From the NCBI RefSeq assembly GCF_006007965.1, contig NZ_CP040748.1, forward strand, positions 806,001 to 870,000: 64,000 bases of DNA, in the 5' to 3' direction. The position numbers were made by a program, and so were the translations under genes. Below, in pieces: positions 25,807 to 35,342 of the stretch (position 1 is the first letter of the stretch; each line of letters opens with the position of its first letter). A model generated the notes under the pieces. It was given only the letters and a program-made list of their open reading frames with translations. It was not told the DNA's origin and made no database searches. Origin of the DNA: Nocardioides jishulii (GTDB lineage: Bacteria > Actinomycetota > Actinomycetes > Propionibacteriales > Nocardioidaceae).

Positions 25807-26289
25807 TCAGCCGGCGAGGTAGGTGACGCCGACCTCGTGCTCGGTGCGCAGCGCTGCCTTGAGCAGGTCGACGACGACGCCTTCGAGCTTGCCGCCGACG
25901 AGCGGGATCGAGACGGTCACCGTCAGGTCCACGGTCTCGATCGTGCGGGCGCCGTCCTCGCGCAGGGAGACGGTGCCGCTGATCTGGCCGGGCTTCCCCG
26001 GGATCCCGACCGTGTAGTCGCCGGACGTGAGGTCGCGCCAGTTCTCGCGGTGGACGATGGTGATCTCGTCACCGACGACCTTGGTGGCCACCGACGGCAC
26101 CCCGGTCACGGCCTGGACACGCTCGACCTGGACGTCGGCAGCGTCGCCCTCGGCCGCGACGGTGACGTCGTGGCTGATGACCCGCTGGCGCTCGCAGACC
26201 TTCACCCGGAAGGCGGGGTCCCGCAGCATCGCGGCCACCTCGGCCGGCGGGGCGTCGTAGGTCAGCTCGTGCTGGAGTCGCTTGCTCAT
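25807..26289 (-). CDS. DUF2505 family protein
   Basis: The 160-residue protein begins MSKRLQHELTYDAPPAEVAAML and carries VSLREDGARTIETVDLTVTVSIPLVGGKLEG, typical of the DUF2505 group within the START/SRPBCC helix-grip fold. Such folds bind hydrophobic ligands, but the ligand here is unknown. The ATG is at 26289. It is divergent from the glutamate dehydrogenase gene, sharing a 69-base upstream gap. Confidence 0.85.
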   Translation of the reverse strand: MSKRLQHELTYDAPPAEVAAMLRDPAFRVKVCERQRVISHDVTVAAEGDAADVQVERVQAVTGVPSVATKVVGDEITIVHRENWRDLTSGDYTVGIPGKPGQISGTVSLREDGARTIETVDLTVTVSIPLVGGKLEGVVVDLLKAALRTEHEVGVTYLAG

Positions 26290-26358
26290 GGGGCCATCAT
26301 GACGGGTCGTCGGCCCGAGGTGTTGCCGCGTCCAAGGTCCCCACCTAGGGTCGGGGGC

Positions 26359-29300
26359 GTGTCCAGCACCAGCACGGAGGCAGACAAGACAGCAGCGCTC
26401 TCGCAGGCGGCCGACAAGGCCGGGCGAGGGGCTCTTGCTGACGGAGCGATGGTGTCGGCGTACTTCCGCCACGTCCCGCCCGAAGACGTCCTCGCTCGCG
26501 AGGACCGGCTGGTCGAGGTGGTGCTCAGCCACCACGACCTGGCCCTGGTGCGTCCGGAGGGCCGCGCCAAGGTGCGGCTGGGTGACTTCGGGGACCGCAC
26601 GGCCGTCGAGGTGGTCACCGACGACATGCCCTTCCTGGTCGACTCGGTGACGATGGAGCTGACCCGCCAACGACGCCCGATCCACCTCGTGGTGCACCCC
26701 CGGTGGTCGGTGCGCCGCGACGCGGTCGGCCACCTGCTCGAGCTCGCCCCGATCGACGACTCGGCGCCCGACGACGAGGGGGTGCGCACCGAGTCCTGGA
26801 TCCGGGTCGAGGTCGACCGGGTGGCCGACGAGGACGACGGCGCCGCGCTGGTCGAGGGCCTCGAGCGGGTGCTGCGCGACGTGCGCGAGGCCGTCGAGGA
26901 CTGGCCTCGGATGCGCGCCACCGCCCGAGCGCTGGCCGACGGACTCGCCGACGCCCCCGCCGACGTCGCGCGCGAGGCGATCGGCCCGGCCCGCGACCTG
27001 CTGGAGTGGCTGGCCGACGACCACTTCACGTTCCTGGGGTGCCGCGAGTACAGGCTGGAGACCCGGCAGGGCGACTCCGGGGACGAGCTCTACCTGCGGG
27101 CCGTGCCCGGTTCGGGACTGGGCATCCTGCGCGACGACCCCGACCTCTCCGTCGAGCCTCCCGCGCTCAGCGAGGCGGGCGAGCGCGCCGCGCGCATGCG
27201 TACGCCCCTGGTGCTCACCAAGGCGAACTCGCGGGCCACGGTCCACCGCCGTGCCTACCTCGACTACGTGGGCGTACGCCTCTTCGCCGAGGACGGCTCC
27301 GTCGCCGGGGAGCACCGGTTCCTGGGACTGCTGTCGTCGGGGGCCTACACCGAGTCGATCCTGCGGATCCCGGTCCTGCGCGAGCGGGCCGAGGCCGTCC
27401 TCGCGGCCGTCGGCTTCGACGCCCACTCCCACGCGGGCAAGGAGGTCATCGACATCCTGGAGAACTATCCGCGCGACGAGCTCTTCCACACCGACGTCGA
27501 CGACCTCGTGCCGGTGGTGCGGAGCCTGCTGTACGCCGGCCAGCGGCGCCGGTTGGCGGCCTTCGGTCGCCGCGACCCGTTCGGGCGCTTCGTCTCGATC
27601 CTCGTGCACCTGCCGCGCGACCGCTACAGCACCGTCGTGCGGGAGCGGTTCGCCGACATCCTGCGCGCCGAGCTGGGAGGCGACGACGTCGAGTTCTCCG
27701 CCCGCGTCGACGAGTCGCCGACGGCTCGGGTCCACTTCGTCCTGCACCCCCCGCGCGGGCAGCAGATCGGGCCGTTCGACCCGGTCGTCATCGAGGAGAA
27801 GCTGGTCCAGGCGTCGCGGTCGTGGCGCGACGACTTCGTCGCCGAGGCCAGCGGCCCCCTGCAGGACCCCCGCGAGCTGCGTACGTGGGCCGAGTCGTTC
27901 CCGGAGGGCTACAAGGAGCGCTTCACCGCGAAGACCGCCGTGGCCGACATGGAGCGGTTGCGCGCCCTGGCGGACGCCGCCACCGAGTCGCGACCCAACG
28001 GCTTCGACCTCGCCCTGACCGAGGAGACCGGGGGCGACACCAGCACCGAGCGCGCCCGGCTGAAGGTCTACCGGGTGGGGGAGGCGATCTCGCTCTCGCG
28101 CGTGCTGCCGCTGATCTCCTCGCTCGGGGTGGAGGTCGTCGACGAGCGGCCGTACCGGCTGGAGGGGCTCGGAACACCGACCTACGTCTACGAGTTCGAC
28201 CTGCGCCACTCGGGTCCGTTGCCCCACTCCGACCCCGACCTGGTCGTCGACGCGCTGCGGGCGACCTGGCGCGGCGACAACGAGGTCGACGGACTCAACG
28301 CCCTGGTGCTGGACGCGGGGCTGACCTGGCGTCAGGTCGGGTGGCTGCGTGCCTACGCGAAGTACATGCGCCAGGGCAACAGCCCCTTCGGCCAGGCGTC
28401 GATCACCGCCGCGCTGCGGGCCAACGTCGACATCACCCGGATGCTGGTGGAGCTCTTCGAGGTCCGCTTCGACCCGGCGTACGACTGGACGGCCGAGGAG
28501 CGCGACCAGCGTGAGGCCGAGGTGCGCGAGCGGCTCAGCGAGGCCCTGGACGCCGTGGTCAGCCTGGACCACGACCGCATCATGCGCTCCTACCTCGCCC
28601 ACCTGTCCGCGACCCTGCGCACCAACGCCTTCCGCACCGACGAGCACGGCGAGCGGCGTTCGTACCTCTCGCTCAAGCTCGACCCCGGGCAGATCCCCGG
28701 GCTGCCGGAGCCGCGCCCGGCCTTCGAGATCTTCGTGCACTCGCCCCGCGTCGAAGGCGTGCACCTGCGCTTCGGCTCGGTCGCCCGCGGCGGCCTGCGC
28801 TGGTCGGACCGACGCGACGACTTCCGTACCGAGGTGCTGGGCCTGGTCAAGGCGCAGATGGTGAAGAACACCGTCATCGTGCCGGTCGGCGCCAAGGGTG
28901 GGTTCTTCGCGAAGCAGCTGCCCCGACATGTCCGACCGGGAGGCCCCTGGCTGGAGGAGGGGAAGGCGAGCTACCGCACGTTCATCCGCGGCCTGCTCGA
29001 CGTCACCGACAACCTCCTCGACGGCGAGGTCGTACCAGCCGAGGGGGTGGTGCGCCACGACGGCGACGACTACTACCTCGTGGTCGCCGCCGACAAGGGC
29101 ACCGCGAGCTTCTCCGACATCGCCAACGCCCTGGCCATCGAGCGGGGCTTCTGGCTGGGGGACGCGTTCGCCTCGGGCGGCTCGGTCGGCTACGACCACA
29201 AGGCGATGGGCATCACCGCGCGTGGTGCGTGGGTCTCGGTGCAGCGCCACTTCCGCGAACGCGGCATCGACTGCCAGACGCAGGAGTTCACCTGCGTCGG

Positions 29301-31203
29301 CATCGGGGACATGTCCGGTGACGTCTTCGGCAACGGCATGCTCCGTTCCCCGACGACGCGGCTGGTGGCCGCCTTCGACCACCGCGACGTCTTCATCGAC
29401 CCGCACCCCGACCCGGAAGCGTCGTACGCCGAGCGCCAGCGCCTCTTCGACCTCCCGCGCTCCAGCTGGCAGGACTACGACCGGTCGCTGATCTCCGAGG
29501 GTGGAGGCGTCTTCAGCCGGTCGGCGAAGTCGATCCGGGTCACCGAGCAGATGCGTGAGGTGCTGGGCCTCGACGCGGCGGTCACCTCCCTGACGCCGAC
29601 CGACCTCATCCGTGCCGTGCTCACCGCGCCCGTCGACCTGTTGTGGAACGGGGGTGTCGGCACCTACGTGAAGGCGTCGACCGAGACGCACGCCGACGTC
29701 GGCGACAAGAGCAACGACGCGCTGCGCGTCGACGGGCGTGACCTGCGGGCCGCCTGCGTCGGCGAGGGCGGCAACCTGGGCTTCACCCAGGCCGGCCGCG
29801 TCGAGTACGCCCGTGAGGCGGGCGGCGCGATCAACACCGACTTCATCGACAACTCCGCCGGCGTCGACACCTCCGACCACGAGGTCAACATCAAGATCCT
29901 GCTCGACCGGGTCGTCGCCACGGGTGCCCTGGACGCCGAGCACCGCAACACCCTGCTCGCCTCGATGACCGACGAGGTCGGCGAGCTGGTCCTGCGGGAC
30001 AACTACATGCAGAACCTCGCGCTCTCCAACGCCGCCTCCACCGCGCCGCAGATGCTGCACGTGCACGAGGACTGGATGAGGACGTTGACGGCGCGTGGGG
30101 TGCTCAACCGCGAGCTGGAAGGGCTCCCCTCCACCAAGGAGGTCAAGCGCCGACTCGAGGCGGGCGAGGGGCTGAGCGGTCCCGAGCTGGCGGTGCTGCT
30201 GTCGTGGACCAAGATCGTGCTGGCCGACGAGCTGCTGGCCTCCGACCTGCCCGACGATCCCTACCTGCGCAGCGACCTGATCGGCTACTTCCCGTCCGCG
30301 ATGCGTCAGGACTACCGCGCGCAGATGATGGAGCACCCGCTGCGCCGGGAGATCGTCACCACGCAGGTGGTCAACGACCTCGTCAACGGTGCCGGACTGA
30401 CCTACTGGATGCGGCTGGCCTCCGAGACCGGCCAGTCGGCCGCCGAGCTCACGAGGGCCAACTTCGTCGCGCGCGAGATCTTCGGCTCCGAAGCCCTGGG
30501 GTTCGAGGTCGCCGCCCTCGACAACCGGTTGCCTGCCTCGGCCCAGACCCGGATGCGGATCGAGATGCGCACGCTCGTCGAGCGCGCCTCCCGCTGGCTG
30601 GTCGGTCACTACGACCCGCCGATCGACAGCGAAGGGCTCGTCGACGGTCTGAGCGTTCCGGTGCAGCGGCTGATGGCGGCGCTCCCCGGCCTCCTCGACG
30701 GCCGGGAGCGCCACGCCTTCGAGGAGCGCCGCGCGACGCTGACGGCGCAGGGCGTCGATCCGGCGCTGGCGACCCGGGTGGCGGTGCTGCCCTCGGCGTA
30801 CGCCCTCCTCGGCGTCGTGGAGACCGCGCGCCGCGAGGAGCTGGACCCCGAGGCGGTGGCGCGCGTCCACTTCGCCCTGGGCGAGCGCCTGGCGCTGCCG
30901 GTGCTGGTGCGCGCCGTGGTGGCGTTGCCGCGGGTGGACCGCTGGCAGGCCATGGCCCGCGCAGCGCTGCGTGACGACCTCTACTCGGTGCACGCCCGCC
31001 TGACGAGCGAGGTGCTGGCCGTCGGCGGTCACGATCCCGGGGCACCGGCCGAGGAGCTCGTCGAGGCGTGGGCGGACCAGCGTGGGGAGCGGGTGGCCAC
31101 GGCGGCCGACACGCTCGAGGAGATCGTCGGTGACGGCGAGGCCGACCTGGCCCGGATGTCGGTGGGGCTGCGCGTGGTGCGGAGCCTGCTCGACAACAGC
31201 TGA
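26359..31203 (+). CDS. gdh: NAD-specific glutamate dehydrogenase (large, Bac_GDH type)
   Basis: The 1614-residue product interconverts glutamate and 2-oxoglutarate plus ammonia with NAD. Its size matches the large bacterial GDH class (Mycobacterium tuberculosis Rv2476c is about 1624 residues). N-terminal regulatory domains (about 1-700) precede the catalytic core, which is recognisable by GGLRWSDRRDDFRTEVLGLVKAQ near 810-835 and GAKGGFF nearby. A GNGMLRS-type dinucleotide-binding region and FIDNSAGVDTSDHEVN follow. The GTG at 26359 follows a G-rich run. It is a lone gene, and the intact frame shows no truncation. Confidence 0.95.
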   Translation: MSSTSTEADKTAALSQAADKAGRGALADGAMVSAYFRHVPPEDVLAREDRLVEVVLSHHDLALVRPEGRAKVRLGDFGDRTAVEVVTDDMPFLVDSVTMELTRQRRPIHLVVHPRWSVRRDAVGHLLELAPIDDSAPDDEGVRTESWIRVEVDRVADEDDGAALVEGLERVLRDVREAVEDWPRMRATARALADGLADAPADVAREAIGPARDLLEWLADDHFTFLGCREYRLETRQGDSGDELYLRAVPGSGLGILRDDPDLSVEPPALSEAGERAARMRTPLVLTKANSRATVHRRAYLDYVGVRLFAEDGSVAGEHRFLGLLSSGAYTESILRIPVLRERAEAVLAAVGFDAHSHAGKEVIDILENYPRDELFHTDVDDLVPVVRSLLYAGQRRRLAAFGRRDPFGRFVSILVHLPRDRYSTVVRERFADILRAELGGDDVEFSARVDESPTARVHFVLHPPRGQQIGPFDPVVIEEKLVQASRSWRDDFVAEASGPLQDPRELRTWAESFPEGYKERFTAKTAVADMERLRALADAATESRPNGFDLALTEETGGDTSTERARLKVYRVGEAISLSRVLPLISSLGVEVVDERPYRLEGLGTPTYVYEFDLRHSGPLPHSDPDLVVDALRATWRGDNEVDGLNALVLDAGLTWRQVGWLRAYAKYMRQGNSPFGQASITAALRANVDITRMLVELFEVRFDPAYDWTAEERDQREAEVRERLSEALDAVVSLDHDRIMRSYLAHLSATLRTNAFRTDEHGERRSYLSLKLDPGQIPGLPEPRPAFEIFVHSPRVEGVHLRFGSVARGGLRWSDRRDDFRTEVLGLVKAQMVKNTVIVPVGAKGGFFAKQLPRHVRPGGPWLEEGKASYRTFIRGLLDVTDNLLDGEVVPAEGVVRHDGDDYYLVVAADKGTASFSDIANALAIERGFWLGDAFASGGSVGYDHKAMGITARGAWVSVQRHFRERGIDCQTQEFTCVGIGDMSGDVFGNGMLRSPTTRLVAAFDHRDVFIDPHPDPEASYAERQRLFDLPRSSWQDYDRSLISEGGGVFSRSAKSIRVTEQMREVLGLDAAVTSLTPTDLIRAVLTAPVDLLWNGGVGTYVKASTETHADVGDKSNDALRVDGRDLRAACVGEGGNLGFTQAGRVEYAREAGGAINTDFIDNSAGVDTSDHEVNIKILLDRVVATGALDAEHRNTLLASMTDEVGELVLRDNYMQNLALSNAASTAPQMLHVHEDWMRTLTARGVLNRELEGLPSTKEVKRRLEAGEGLSGPELAVLLSWTKIVLADELLASDLPDDPYLRSDLIGYFPSAMRQDYRAQMMEHPLRREIVTTQVVNDLVNGAGLTYWMRLASETGQSAAELTRANFVAREIFGSEALGFEVAALDNRLPASAQTRMRIEMRTLVERASRWLVGHYDPPIDSEGLVDGLSVPVQRLMAALPGLLDGRERHAFEERRATLTAQGVDPALATRVAVLPSAYALLGVVETARREELDPEAVARVHFALGERLALPVLVRAVVALPRVDRWQAMARAALRDDLYSVHARLTSEVLAVGGHDPGAPAEELVEAWADQRGERVATAADTLEEIVGDGEADLARMSVGLRVVRSLLDNS

Positions 31204-31270
31204 CCACCGGGAGAGGCGGGACGACAGGCCGGCGTAGCGGCCCAGCCAGGGCAGCCCAGCGTGGACGGCC

Positions 31271-32266
31271 TCAGCTGGCCTTCTTGACCTGCTTCTTCGC
31301 GGTGGTCTTCTTCGCTGCCGCCTTCTTGGCGGTCTTCTTGGCCGTGGTCTTGGCCGCGGTGGTCTTCGAGGCGGTCTTCCTCGCGGCGGTCTTCTTCGCG
31401 GACGAGCCCGTCGCCTTCCTCGGCTTCTCGGCGGCCTCGGCCTCCGACGCAGCCTCCTCCACCTCGGCCGGAGCCTCCTCGCCGCGCGCCTGCTTGGCGG
31501 CGGCGACCGACTTCTGCAGCGCAGCGAGCAGGTCGACCACCTCGCCGGAGCTCTTCGTGCTGGTCTCGGTGCGCTTCACCTCGCCGCCCTCGATCTTGGC
31601 CTTCACCAGGGCCTCGACGGCGTCGGCGTAGTCGTCCTCGAACTCGGACGCGTCGAAGTCGCCGGCCAGGGTCTCCACGAGCATCCGGGCCATCTTCACC
31701 TCGGAGTCCTTGACCTCGTCGATCTCCACCGAGAAGTCGGGCACCCGGATCTCGTCGGGCCACATCATCGTCTGGAGCACGATCACGTCGCCGCTGTCGC
31801 TGGGCCGCACGCGCAGCACGGCCACCGAGCTGCGCTGGCGCAGCGCGACGGTGACCACGGCCATCCGGTCCGACTCGAGCAGTGCCTCGCGGAGCAGGGC
31901 GTACGCCTTGGCGCCGCTGGCGTCGGGCTCGAGGTAGTACGACTTCTCGAAGAGCATGGGGTCGATCTGGTCGCTGGGCACGAACTTCTCCACCGAGATC
32001 TCGCGCGACGAGGTGAGGGGGAGCTCCTTGAAGTCGTCGTCGGTGAGCACGACCATCTCGCCGTCCTCGGTCTCGTAGCCCTTGGCGATCTCCGAGTAGG
32101 GGACCTCCTCGCCGTCGATCGAGCAGACGCGCTGGTACTTGATCCGTCCGCCGTCGGCCTCGTGCACCTGGCGGAAGGAGACGTCGTGCGACTCGGTGGC
32201 CGAGTAGAGCTTCACCGGCACGTTGACCAGGCCGAACGAGACCGAGCCCTTCCAGATGGCGCGCAT
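31271..32266 (-). CDS. ku: Ku protein (non-homologous end joining)
   Basis: The 331-residue protein starts MRAIWKGSVSFGLVNVPVKLYSAT, the standard bacterial Ku opening, with the core ring domain to about residue 260. The C-terminus is a long Lys/Ala/Thr repeat tail (about 285-331), as in other actinobacterial Ku proteins, that may aid DNA binding. Ku homodimers bind double-strand ends and recruit LigD. The gene is divergent from the ligase gene across 88 bases, so both could be fired from one region. Confidence 0.94.
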   Translation of the reverse strand: MRAIWKGSVSFGLVNVPVKLYSATESHDVSFRQVHEADGGRIKYQRVCSIDGEEVPYSEIAKGYETEDGEMVVLTDDDFKELPLTSSREISVEKFVPSDQIDPMLFEKSYYLEPDASGAKAYALLREALLESDRMAVVTVALRQRSSVAVLRVRPSDSGDVIVLQTMMWPDEIRVPDFSVEIDEVKDSEVKMARMLVETLAGDFDASEFEDDYADAVEALVKAKIEGGEVKRTETSTKSSGEVVDLLAALQKSVAAAKQARGEEAPAEVEEAASEAEAAEKPRKATGSSAKKTAARKTASKTTAAKTTAKKTAKKAAAKKTTAKKQVKKAS

Positions 32267-32354
32267 GACGATCCTCCGTTCGCCCGGCGTCGTCCAGGCG
32301 TTCCCCTCGACAGTGTGAGAAGGCCAGTATCACCCACTCTGCCCATCGGGGAAG

Positions 32355-33305
32355 ATGGTCGACATGCGTCCGATGCTCGCCACCCGTGGAGACCACGTGC
32401 CCACCGGGCCCGACTGGGTCCACGAGGTGAAGTGGGACGGGATGCGCGTGATCGTCGAGGTCACCGGGGGCCGCGCGCGGCTCACGAGTCGCAACGGCAA
32501 CGACGTGACGTCGACCTTCCCCGAGCTCAGCACGCTCGCGCTCCCCGACCTCGTGCTCGACGGCGAGGTGGTCGCCTTCACCGACGGCCGCCCCGACTTC
32601 GGCGCGCTGGCGACCCGGCTCCAGCGCAGCGGCCGCGGCGCCCGGATGCGGGCCGAGGTGGTGCCGGTGACGCTGCTGGTCTTCGACCTGCTCCGCTTGG
32701 GGGAGCAGGACCTGCGCGGACTGCCCCTGTCGGAGCGGCGCGAGCTGCTCGACTCCCTGCACCTGGGCGACGACCAGGTGCAGGTGCCCCCGACGTACGA
32801 CGACGGGCAGATGTTGCTGGAGGCCACCCGTGCGCAGGAGCTGGAGGGCATCGTCTCCAAGCGGCTGGCCTCGCGCTACGAGGAGGGCGTACGCAGCCGC
32901 AGCTGGCTCAAGTTCGCCCATCGCTCGCGGACGTCCTGGGTGGTCGGAGGGTGGCGCCACGAGACCGGGTCGCCGGCGCGGATCGGGGCGGTGCTGGTGG
33001 GGGAGCCGACCGCGGACGGCTTCCGCTACCGCGGTCGGGTCGGGTCGGGCATCACCGGACGGACCGGCGTCGCCCTCAAGGAGCTGCTGGTGGCCCGTGC
33101 CGCCGACGCCTCCCCGTTCGACGAGGAGCTGCCGCGCGCCGACGCGCTGGGCACGCACTGGGTACGTCCCGAGGTCGTGGTCGACGTGGAGTCGTTGGGC
33201 TTCTCGGCCAACGGCCGCCTGCGACAGCCGTCCTTCCGCGGCGTGCGCGTCGACCTGACGCCGGCCGACCTGCTCACCCAGTCGAGGGAGGCGGACGATG
33301 CCTGA
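32355..33305 (+). CDS. ATP-dependent DNA ligase (LigD ligase-domain type)
   Basis: The 316-residue protein has the nucleotidyl-transfer motif EVKWDGMR with catalytic Lys26, further ligase motifs (SRNGNDVTSTFPE, LDGEVVAF and EGIVSKRL), and a C-terminal OB domain from about residue 205. It seals nicks during end joining. It is a stand-alone ligase; no polymerase or phosphoesterase domain is fused. The start is ATG at 32355, with an alternative ATG at 32364. The 3' end overlaps the polymerase-domain gene by 8 bases, so the two are coupled. Confidence 0.92.
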   Translation: MVDMRPMLATRGDHVPTGPDWVHEVKWDGMRVIVEVTGGRARLTSRNGNDVTSTFPELSTLALPDLVLDGEVVAFTDGRPDFGALATRLQRSGRGARMRAEVVPVTLLVFDLLRLGEQDLRGLPLSERRELLDSLHLGDDQVQVPPTYDDGQMLLEATRAQELEGIVSKRLASRYEEGVRSRSWLKFAHRSRTSWVVGGWRHETGSPARIGAVLVGEPTADGFRYRGRVGSGITGRTGVALKELLVARAADASPFDEELPRADALGTHWVRPEVVVDVESLGFSANGRLRQPSFRGVRVDLTPADLLTQSREADDA

Positions 33306-34239
33306 GAAGGCGGAGAAGTTCGAGAAGTCCGAGGTGCAGGTCGAGGTCGAGGGCCGCCGGCTCACCATCAACAACCTCGACAAGGTGCTCTATCCCGGCA
33401 CGGGCACGACCAAGGGCGAGGTGCTGCACTACTACGCGGCCATTGCCCCGGTGATGCTGCCGCACCTGGCCGGGCGGTGCGTCACCCGGATCAGGTGGCC
33501 GCACGGCGTCGGCGACTCCAGCTTCTTCGAGAAGAACGTGCCCCCCGGAACGCCCGCGTGGGTGCGGACGGCCGAGGTCCCCACCACCGGCTCGCGCAGC
33601 GGTCAGGGCAGTGGTGTCATCCGCTTCCCGGTCGTCGACGACGTCGCCACCCTGACGTGGTTGGCCAACCTGGCGGCCCTGGAGCTCCACGTGCACCAGT
33701 GGCGGGTGGACGACGACGACCAGCCGCTGCCGCCTGACCGGCTGGTCATCGACCTCGACCCCGGCGAGCCCGCGACGCTGCACGAGTGCGCCCAGGTGGC
33801 GCTGCTGGTGCGGGAGGCGCTGAGCGAGCGGGGTCTGGAGTGCACGCCGGTGACGAGCGGCTCGAAGGGGTTGCACCTGTACGCCGGGCTCGAGGGCGTC
33901 ACGATCGACGACGTGGTGCCCGACAGCGACCTGGTGACGGTCTTCGCGAAGGAGGTCGCCGAGGAGCTCCAGTCCTCCCACGGCCACCTGGTCACCGCGA
34001 CGATGACGAAGTCGCGGCGCGGGGGGAAGGTCTTCCTGGACTGGTCGCAGAACGCCGCGTCCAAGACGACGGTGGCGCCCTACTCCCTGCGCGGGCGTGA
34101 GCGACCGACGGTGGCCACGCCGCTGACCTGGGACGAGGTCGCGGGGGTGGCCGAGGACCCGCTCTCGCTCGACCAGTTCACTGCCGAGGAGGTTCTGGCC
34201 CGGGTCGCCGAGCGGGGCGACCTGCTGGGGGTGGACTGA
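33298..34239 (+). CDS. LigD-type polymerase/primase domain protein
   Basis: The 313-residue protein carries the LigD polymerase fold of the prim-pol family. Characteristic features are the DKVLYPGTGTTKGEVLHYY opening, VIDLDPGEP with catalytic Asp152 and Asp154, GSKGLHLY with His193 in the nucleotide site, and FLDWSQNAASKTTVAPYSLR. It fills gaps at broken ends. The ATG lies inside the ligase gene end. The separate polymerase and ligase genes, with no phosphoesterase domain in the window, show a split LigD. The end overlaps the convergent glycosyltransferase by 62 bases. Confidence 0.92.
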   Translation: MPEKAEKFEKSEVQVEVEGRRLTINNLDKVLYPGTGTTKGEVLHYYAAIAPVMLPHLAGRCVTRIRWPHGVGDSSFFEKNVPPGTPAWVRTAEVPTTGSRSGQGSGVIRFPVVDDVATLTWLANLAALELHVHQWRVDDDDQPLPPDRLVIDLDPGEPATLHECAQVALLVREALSERGLECTPVTSGSKGLHLYAGLEGVTIDDVVPDSDLVTVFAKEVAEELQSSHGHLVTATMTKSRRGGKVFLDWSQNAASKTTVAPYSLRGRERPTVATPLTWDEVAGVAEDPLSLDQFTAEEVLARVAERGDLLGVD

Positions 34240-34825
34240 CCCTCCGCCCGGCGAGCGCCAGACGGGCCAGCAGTCCGACGCGAGGGGCGCTCAGGGCCCC
34301 CTCGACCAGGGTGGCGAACCGCTCGACGGTCTCGTCGGGGGTCACTGCGTCGGCGGTGGTCGGACGCCCTTCGTGGCGGGTGGCGGCGACCGCGAGACGC
34401 AGGTCGTCGAGGGAGCGTACGAGGCGGATCGTGCCGTCGGCGGCCAGCCGGGCGGTGAAGTCGATCTGGTGCCCGTCGACGTGCTCACCGAGGGCGGGGT
34501 CGCGGGGAGCCACGATCGGGACGTGCCGGGAGGTGCGAGCCTCTTGGATCAGGCTCGGGCCGCCGTGGGTGATCACGACGTCGGCGTGGGCAAGCAGGTC
34601 GTCGAGCTCGCGGACCCCGAGCATGCGGGTCCCGGTGAGGTTGGCCGGGAGGTCGGCGGACGCGACGTCGGGCCAGCGGGTGAAGCCGTGCTGCACGAAC
34701 CAGCGCTGGCCGTCTTCCGCGGCGAGCGTGGCGGCCCACTCGACGAGACGGTCGTAGGGGTGGTGGTCGGTGCCGAGGAGCACGGCGACCTGGGCGTGCT
34801 GCCCGGGTGACTCGGCCACGGTCAC
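34178..34825 (-). CDS. ALG13-type glycosyltransferase subunit (GT28 C-terminal half)
   Basis: The 215-residue protein has the GT28 C-terminal fold: AVLLGTDHHPYDRLVEW at the start and ADVVITHGGPSLIQEARTSRHVPIVAPRDPALGEHVDGHQ as the nucleotide-sugar binding part. Together with the preceding gene it forms the two-part ALG13/ALG14 (PssE/PssD) arrangement, a membrane-tethered transferase that elongates lipid-linked sugars for polysaccharide. The GTG at 34825 overlaps the stop of the ALG14-type gene. The last 35 residues are Pro/Arg-rich and run into the 3' end of the polymerase gene. Sugar unknown. Confidence 0.8.
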   Translation of the reverse strand: MTVAESPGQHAQVAVLLGTDHHPYDRLVEWAATLAAEDGQRWFVQHGFTRWPDVASADLPANLTGTRMLGVRELDDLLAHADVVITHGGPSLIQEARTSRHVPIVAPRDPALGEHVDGHQIDFTARLAADGTIRLVRSLDDLRLAVAATRHEGRPTTADAVTPDETVERFATLVEGALSAPRVGLLARLALAGRRVSPPPAGRPARRPGPEPPRQ

Positions 34826-35334
34826 CACACCTTCCCCAGCAGCACGGAGCCCCGGTAGAAGCGCTGCTGCTCGGGCCACTGCACGCAGAAGAGGTCGGTG
34901 ACCGGGCGGCAGAGCCGGCCCGTCAGGGTGGGTGAGTCGACGCGGTCGATCACCTCGAGGTAGACGGTGCGCGCCTGCGGACCGGCGAAGCGACGCAGCC
35001 AGAAGAAGGGGACCGCTGCCCCCGCGCCGGTCGAGACGATCACGTCGGGAGACTCGCGTCGCAGCAGATGCAGGGCGAGCCGTGCGTTGCGGAGGAGGTT
35101 GACGACGTTGCGGGTCGTGGGGGAGTGGGCGAAGGTCACGCGCTCCCCCTCGAGCTTGCTGACCGCGTCCTCGGTGTCGAAGGTGACCCAGTGGCGCTCG
35201 TGCTCCGACCACCACGGCGCCAGGCTGATGAGCTGGGTGAGGTGGCCGCCGGACGAGCAGACCAGCAGGATCTTCAGGTTCTTCGCGGTGACCTCGGCGC
35301 GGAGGGGCGAGGACGAGGGCACGGGCGGCGGCAC
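34822..35334 (-). CDS. ALG14/PssD-type glycosyltransferase subunit
   Basis: The product (about 170 residues) opens with a short leader, then KILLVCSSGGHLTQL and HWVTFDTEDAVS, and a hydrophobic stretch with VIVSTGAGAAVPFFWLRR, all typical of ALG14-like membrane anchors. It would recruit the catalytic ALG13-type partner encoded next. No ATG is in frame; GTG at 35334 or GTG at 35322 are the choices, and neither has a strong ribosome-binding site. It starts 8 bases after the upstream regulator stop, so the three form one operon. An exopolysaccharide or teichoic-like polymer is plausible. Confidence 0.78.
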   Translation of the reverse strand: MPPPVPSSSPLRAEVTAKNLKILLVCSSGGHLTQLISLAPWWSEHERHWVTFDTEDAVSKLEGERVTFAHSPTTRNVVNLLRNARLALHLLRRESPDVIVSTGAGAAVPFFWLRRFAGPQARTVYLEVIDRVDSPTLTGRLCRPVTDLFCVQWPEQQRFYRGSVLLGKVW

Positions 35335-35342
35335 CTGTGCGG

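Noticed and set aside
25807..31032. 1741-codon open frame on the minus strand across the glutamate dehydrogenase gene
   Set aside because: Only its last 160 codons (the DUF2505 gene) read as a real protein; the rest mirrors the dehydrogenase codons.
31029..33383. Single 784-codon minus-strand fusion protein including Ku
   Set aside because: The real Ku frame is 31271-32266; the larger open frame is a different reading frame with Arg/Gly-rich shadow sequence.
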